Positions 61,834-64,000 of a stretch of DNA of 64,000 nt are shown here, in pieces (position 1 is the first letter of the stretch; each line of letters opens with the position of its first letter). The stretch lies in contig NZ_MOWR01000004.1 of NCBI RefSeq assembly GCF_001937065.1, positions 62,001-126,000 on the forward strand. The letters are read 5' to 3'. This DNA comes from Streptococcus sp. 'caviae'. GTDB taxonomy: Bacteria > Bacillota > Bacilli > Lactobacillales > Streptococcaceae. The translations under genes were made by a program, and so were the position numbers. Under the pieces are notes generated by a model. It ran no database searches and had not been told where the DNA came from. It worked only from the letters and a program-made list of their open reading frames with translations.

Positions 61834-63813
61834 ATGCTAGGTCAAAAGGAAAAGGTGATTGTCAATTATTTATCTCAGCACCGAGACCGATTTGTGACGA
61901 GTAAAGAATTGGCTGAGCATTTGTCCTGTTCAGATCGAACAGCCCGAACCTATATTAAGTCTCTCATGGCTTATTCGCCACAGGATACCGGTATCAAAAT
62001 CATTGCTAAACAGGGCTATGGCTATCAAATGCAGGTCACTGATGAGCAAAAGTATCTGTCCTTTCTTTCGGACAATCATTTGGATCAAATCAGAGAAATG
62101 ATTGATATCACTGACAGGCATAATTACATTTTAAATAAACTTATTTTTGAACAAGATAAAATCTTCTTTGATGACCTGATGGATCAGCTCTATGTCAGCC
62201 GTTCTACGCTGTCTTCGGATTTCAAAAAAATCAGAAAAGAACTGATGAAATACGATTTAAATATCGAAAGCAGAGCTAATAAGGGAGTTTTTGTCAAAGG
62301 AAGTGAGCACGACAAAAGACGGTTCATCATGGATTATTTTTTCAGCGGTCACTTCCTTAAAAATCTGCATCAGTATGTGGGTGATGAATTCTTCAATCTT
62401 CCCATCAGTTTTGAAGAGCTGACGATTATTGTTCTTGATGAATGCCGCAGTGAAAACTTAAAACTGTCGGATTTTATGATTCAAAATCTGGTTGTTCACA
62501 TTGCCCTTGCTATCAAACGGGTTAAGGACGGCTTCGACCTCTCTCCCCTTGCTATTGATGACGAGAAATTCCATAAAGAAATTACAGTAGCCGGACGCAT
62601 CTTAAAGAGAATTCAAAACCGCATGGAGCTGAATTTCCCAAGAGAAGAAGTGAACTATATCGCTTTGCACCTGCTGGCTCAGAAAAATGACGATCAGCAT
62701 GCAGAATCTAAGGACAGCAATAAGCTCTTGCGCCATGATCTGACGGAGGCTCTTGAAAACATTGACAGCCGTTACGGTTATCATTTTGCAGCTGATTTCA
62801 CCCTGATTGAGGGGCTTTTGGTTCATTTGGAAGTGTTAGCAGAGCGTTTGGCGATTGATGTTCATCTGGACAATCCGCTGCTGGGGGAAATCAAGGAGCA
62901 GTACAGCCAGGCCTTTCATTTGACCCAAAAACTGCTGGAAGATTTGGCGGCTTTTGCAGCTTACCGTTTATCTGACGATGAAATCGCCTACATTACACTT
63001 CATTTGATGGCGTCTTTAGAACGGCAGTGCGAAGAAAACAAATTAAATGTCTTGGTCATCTGTGCAACCGGCTATGGCAGCGCTCAAATGCTGAACAACC
63101 GGCTTAATAATGAACTGAGCCCCTATATCAACGTTGCAGATGTTATCGGATATTATGATATCAGCGATGATAAGCTGCAGGGAATTGATCTCATCGTTTC
63201 TTCAATTGATTTGTCGCATTTAGTTTTTAGTGTTCCTGTCCTGACAGTCAGCGTCTTTTTAAAAGAGGAAGAAGTGGCTAAGATTAAGGAAAAAATAATA
63301 GCCCTTCAGCCATCTTCTAAAAAAATAGACAAACCTAAGGATAACCTTATCTTAGAGCAGGTCTTCGATGACTATTTTTCAGAGCGCTATTTTCAGATCT
63401 TTGACAGTGCTGACAAGGAAGAACTCTTGGCATCCATGGTGAATTCCCTCAATGATAAGCAAGACGCCTGCTACGCCAAATCAATGCTTGATTTAGTTCA
63501 TCGCCGTGAGGAGATGAGTACCGTGGCATTCAGCGATGTGATTGCCGTGCCTCATCCAATCAAGGCGATTGATAAGCACCATAAAATTGCAGTAGCTATT
63601 ATTAAACATGGGATTGACTGGGATGTTCATTTTAGCAATGTTCAGCTAGTCTTTCTGGTGTCACCGTCTGTCTATGAAAATGAGGGACTGGCTGCTATTA
63701 CAAATAAGATTGTTGACTTGACGGATCAGCCCAAGCTGCAGGAGCAGCTGCTTGCAAGCGAGTCATTCACAGCGTTTAGGAAGGTTTTTTTATCTGAACA
63801 TAAGGAAGGATAG
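61834..63813 (+). CDS. celR: PRD-containing transcriptional activator CelR (BglG/MtlR type)
   Basis: The PTS-controlled activator of the cel genes. It has 659 residues: an N-terminal helix-turn-helix (about 5-60), a second HTH (about 95-150), two PRDs (about 190-290 and 305-400), an EIIB-like domain (about 405-490, with Cys in VICATGYGSAQM) and an EIIA-like domain (about 510-655, with His in VIAVPHPIKAI). AAGGAGG precedes the ATG. Activity is expected to respond to phosphorylation by EIIs. It is in operon with celB and celC. Confidence 0.94.
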   Translation: MLGQKEKVIVNYLSQHRDRFVTSKELAEHLSCSDRTARTYIKSLMAYSPQDTGIKIIAKQGYGYQMQVTDEQKYLSFLSDNHLDQIREMIDITDRHNYILNKLIFEQDKIFFDDLMDQLYVSRSTLSSDFKKIRKELMKYDLNIESRANKGVFVKGSEHDKRRFIMDYFFSGHFLKNLHQYVGDEFFNLPISFEELTIIVLDECRSENLKLSDFMIQNLVVHIALAIKRVKDGFDLSPLAIDDEKFHKEITVAGRILKRIQNRMELNFPREEVNYIALHLLAQKNDDQHAESKDSNKLLRHDLTEALENIDSRYGYHFAADFTLIEGLLVHLEVLAERLAIDVHLDNPLLGEIKEQYSQAFHLTQKLLEDLAAFAAYRLSDDEIAYITLHLMASLERQCEENKLNVLVICATGYGSAQMLNNRLNNELSPYINVADVIGYYDISDDKLQGIDLIVSSIDLSHLVFSVPVLTVSVFLKEEEVAKIKEKIIALQPSSKKIDKPKDNLILEQVFDDYFSERYFQIFDSADKEELLASMVNSLNDKQDACYAKSMLDLVHRREEMSTVAFSDVIAVPHPIKAIDKHHKIAVAIIKHGIDWDVHFSNVQLVFLVSPSVYENEGLAAITNKIVDLTDQPKLQEQLLASESFTAFRKVFLSEHKEG

Positions 63814-63820
63814 GAATTTT

Positions 63821-64000
63821 ATGGATACAGAAGAATTACAGGTTGCAGCTTTTGAAATTATTTTAAATTCTGGCAATGCGCGTTCAATTGTTCACGAAGC
63901 ATTTGAAGCCATGCGTGCCGGCAATTACGCCCTAGCTGAGCAAAAGCTTGAAAATGCAAATGATGAGATGCTTAAGGCCCATCAGGCGCAGACCGATCTT
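63821..64000 (+). CDS. celC: PTS cellobiose-type EIIA, 3' end missing
   Basis: Starts at ATG 63821 (AAGGAAGGATAGGAA upstream). The 60 visible codons, MDTEELQVAAFEIILNSGNA and on to AHQAQTDL, are the start of a lactose/cellobiose-type EIIA helical bundle; the phospho-His is beyond the window end. It follows celR by 7 bp. Confidence 0.92.
   Translation, partial: MDTEELQVAAFEIILNSGNARSIVHEAFEAMRAGNYALAEQKLENANDEMLKAHQAQTDL

Overview
The window is a chromosomal segment of a Streptococcus, most like the S. mutans group. The evidence is the combination of a clpP promoter with a perfect CtsR operator, a CodY-box liv operon, MacP, CvfB, RicT/YabA, a PmrA-type MFS gene and a celA-celB-celR-celC cellobiose cluster. 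Extended -10 promoters (TGnTATAAT) are very frequent. No species is assigned, because that would need a database comparison. No rRNA, tRNA, CRISPR array, prophage or complete insertion sequence was seen. The window opens inside a MalY/PatB gene and closes inside celC.

Layout. 1-8.5 kb: malY end, upp, clpP, ylbF-ylbG and the branched-chain amino-acid ABC operon livJHMGF. 8.7-13 kb: a CBS-ACT protein, then tmk-holB-ricT-yabA-rsmI, a tightly packed replication/RNA-modification run. 13.3-18 kb: serC-GNAT-serA (serine synthesis), ogt, an ArsC/Spx-like protein and nth, which faces exoA. 19.3-24.7 kb: dnk (minus), hypothetical genes including a decayed duplicate, metG, and a VIT-family transporter under two PerR-like boxes. 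24.7-28.5 kb: glutathionyl-hydroquinone reductase (minus), a PadR regulator with a membrane partner, a hairpin-rich 790-bp spacer, and an ASCH protein. 28.6-33.2 kb: glmU-nudix-macP-mtnN, an orphan double-glycine bacteriocin-like cassette, and a lipoprotein cyclophilin (minus). 33.4-40.7 kb: ftsK, a DUF3397 gene, rplK-rplA, pyrH-frr separated by an unusual repeat element, and cvfB. 40.7-47 kb: a patchwork with ohr, an msrA remnant, yozE, phoH, a GNAT, a frameshifted HAD hydrolase, a tatD remnant and a DUF4026 gene. 47-57.9 kb: ybeY-dgk-era, a hydrolase, a DinB-like protein, mutM-coaE, a methyltransferase, pmrA-rpmG, secG, rnr-smpB. 58-64 kb: glyoxalase and nitroreductase (minus), then the cellobiose locus.

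How the genes work together. The liv operon and serC both carry CodY-like boxes, so amino-acid supply appears to be under CodY. Genome maintenance is well represented (tmk, holB, yabA, nth, mutM, ogt, exoA, dnk), as are translation and RNA quality control (rplK, rplA, frr, ybeY, era, rnr, smpB, metG, rsmI). The cellobiose locus pairs a phospho-beta-glucosidase under a CcpA cre site with PTS subunits and a PRD activator behind a separate palindromic operator.

The main unusual signals are: a 105-bp near-identical direct repeat between pyrH and frr whose first copy is split by a hairpin-rich insert; a dispersed 130-250 bp repeat found in inverse orientation at 27.7 and 49.1 kb; promoters placed only 6 nt before the ATG of ylbF and ftsK, which predicts leaderless mRNAs; a one-base deficit in a poly-A run at the start of livM; and gene remnants (msrA, tatD, HAD, a duplicated hypothetical) that mark small-scale decay.
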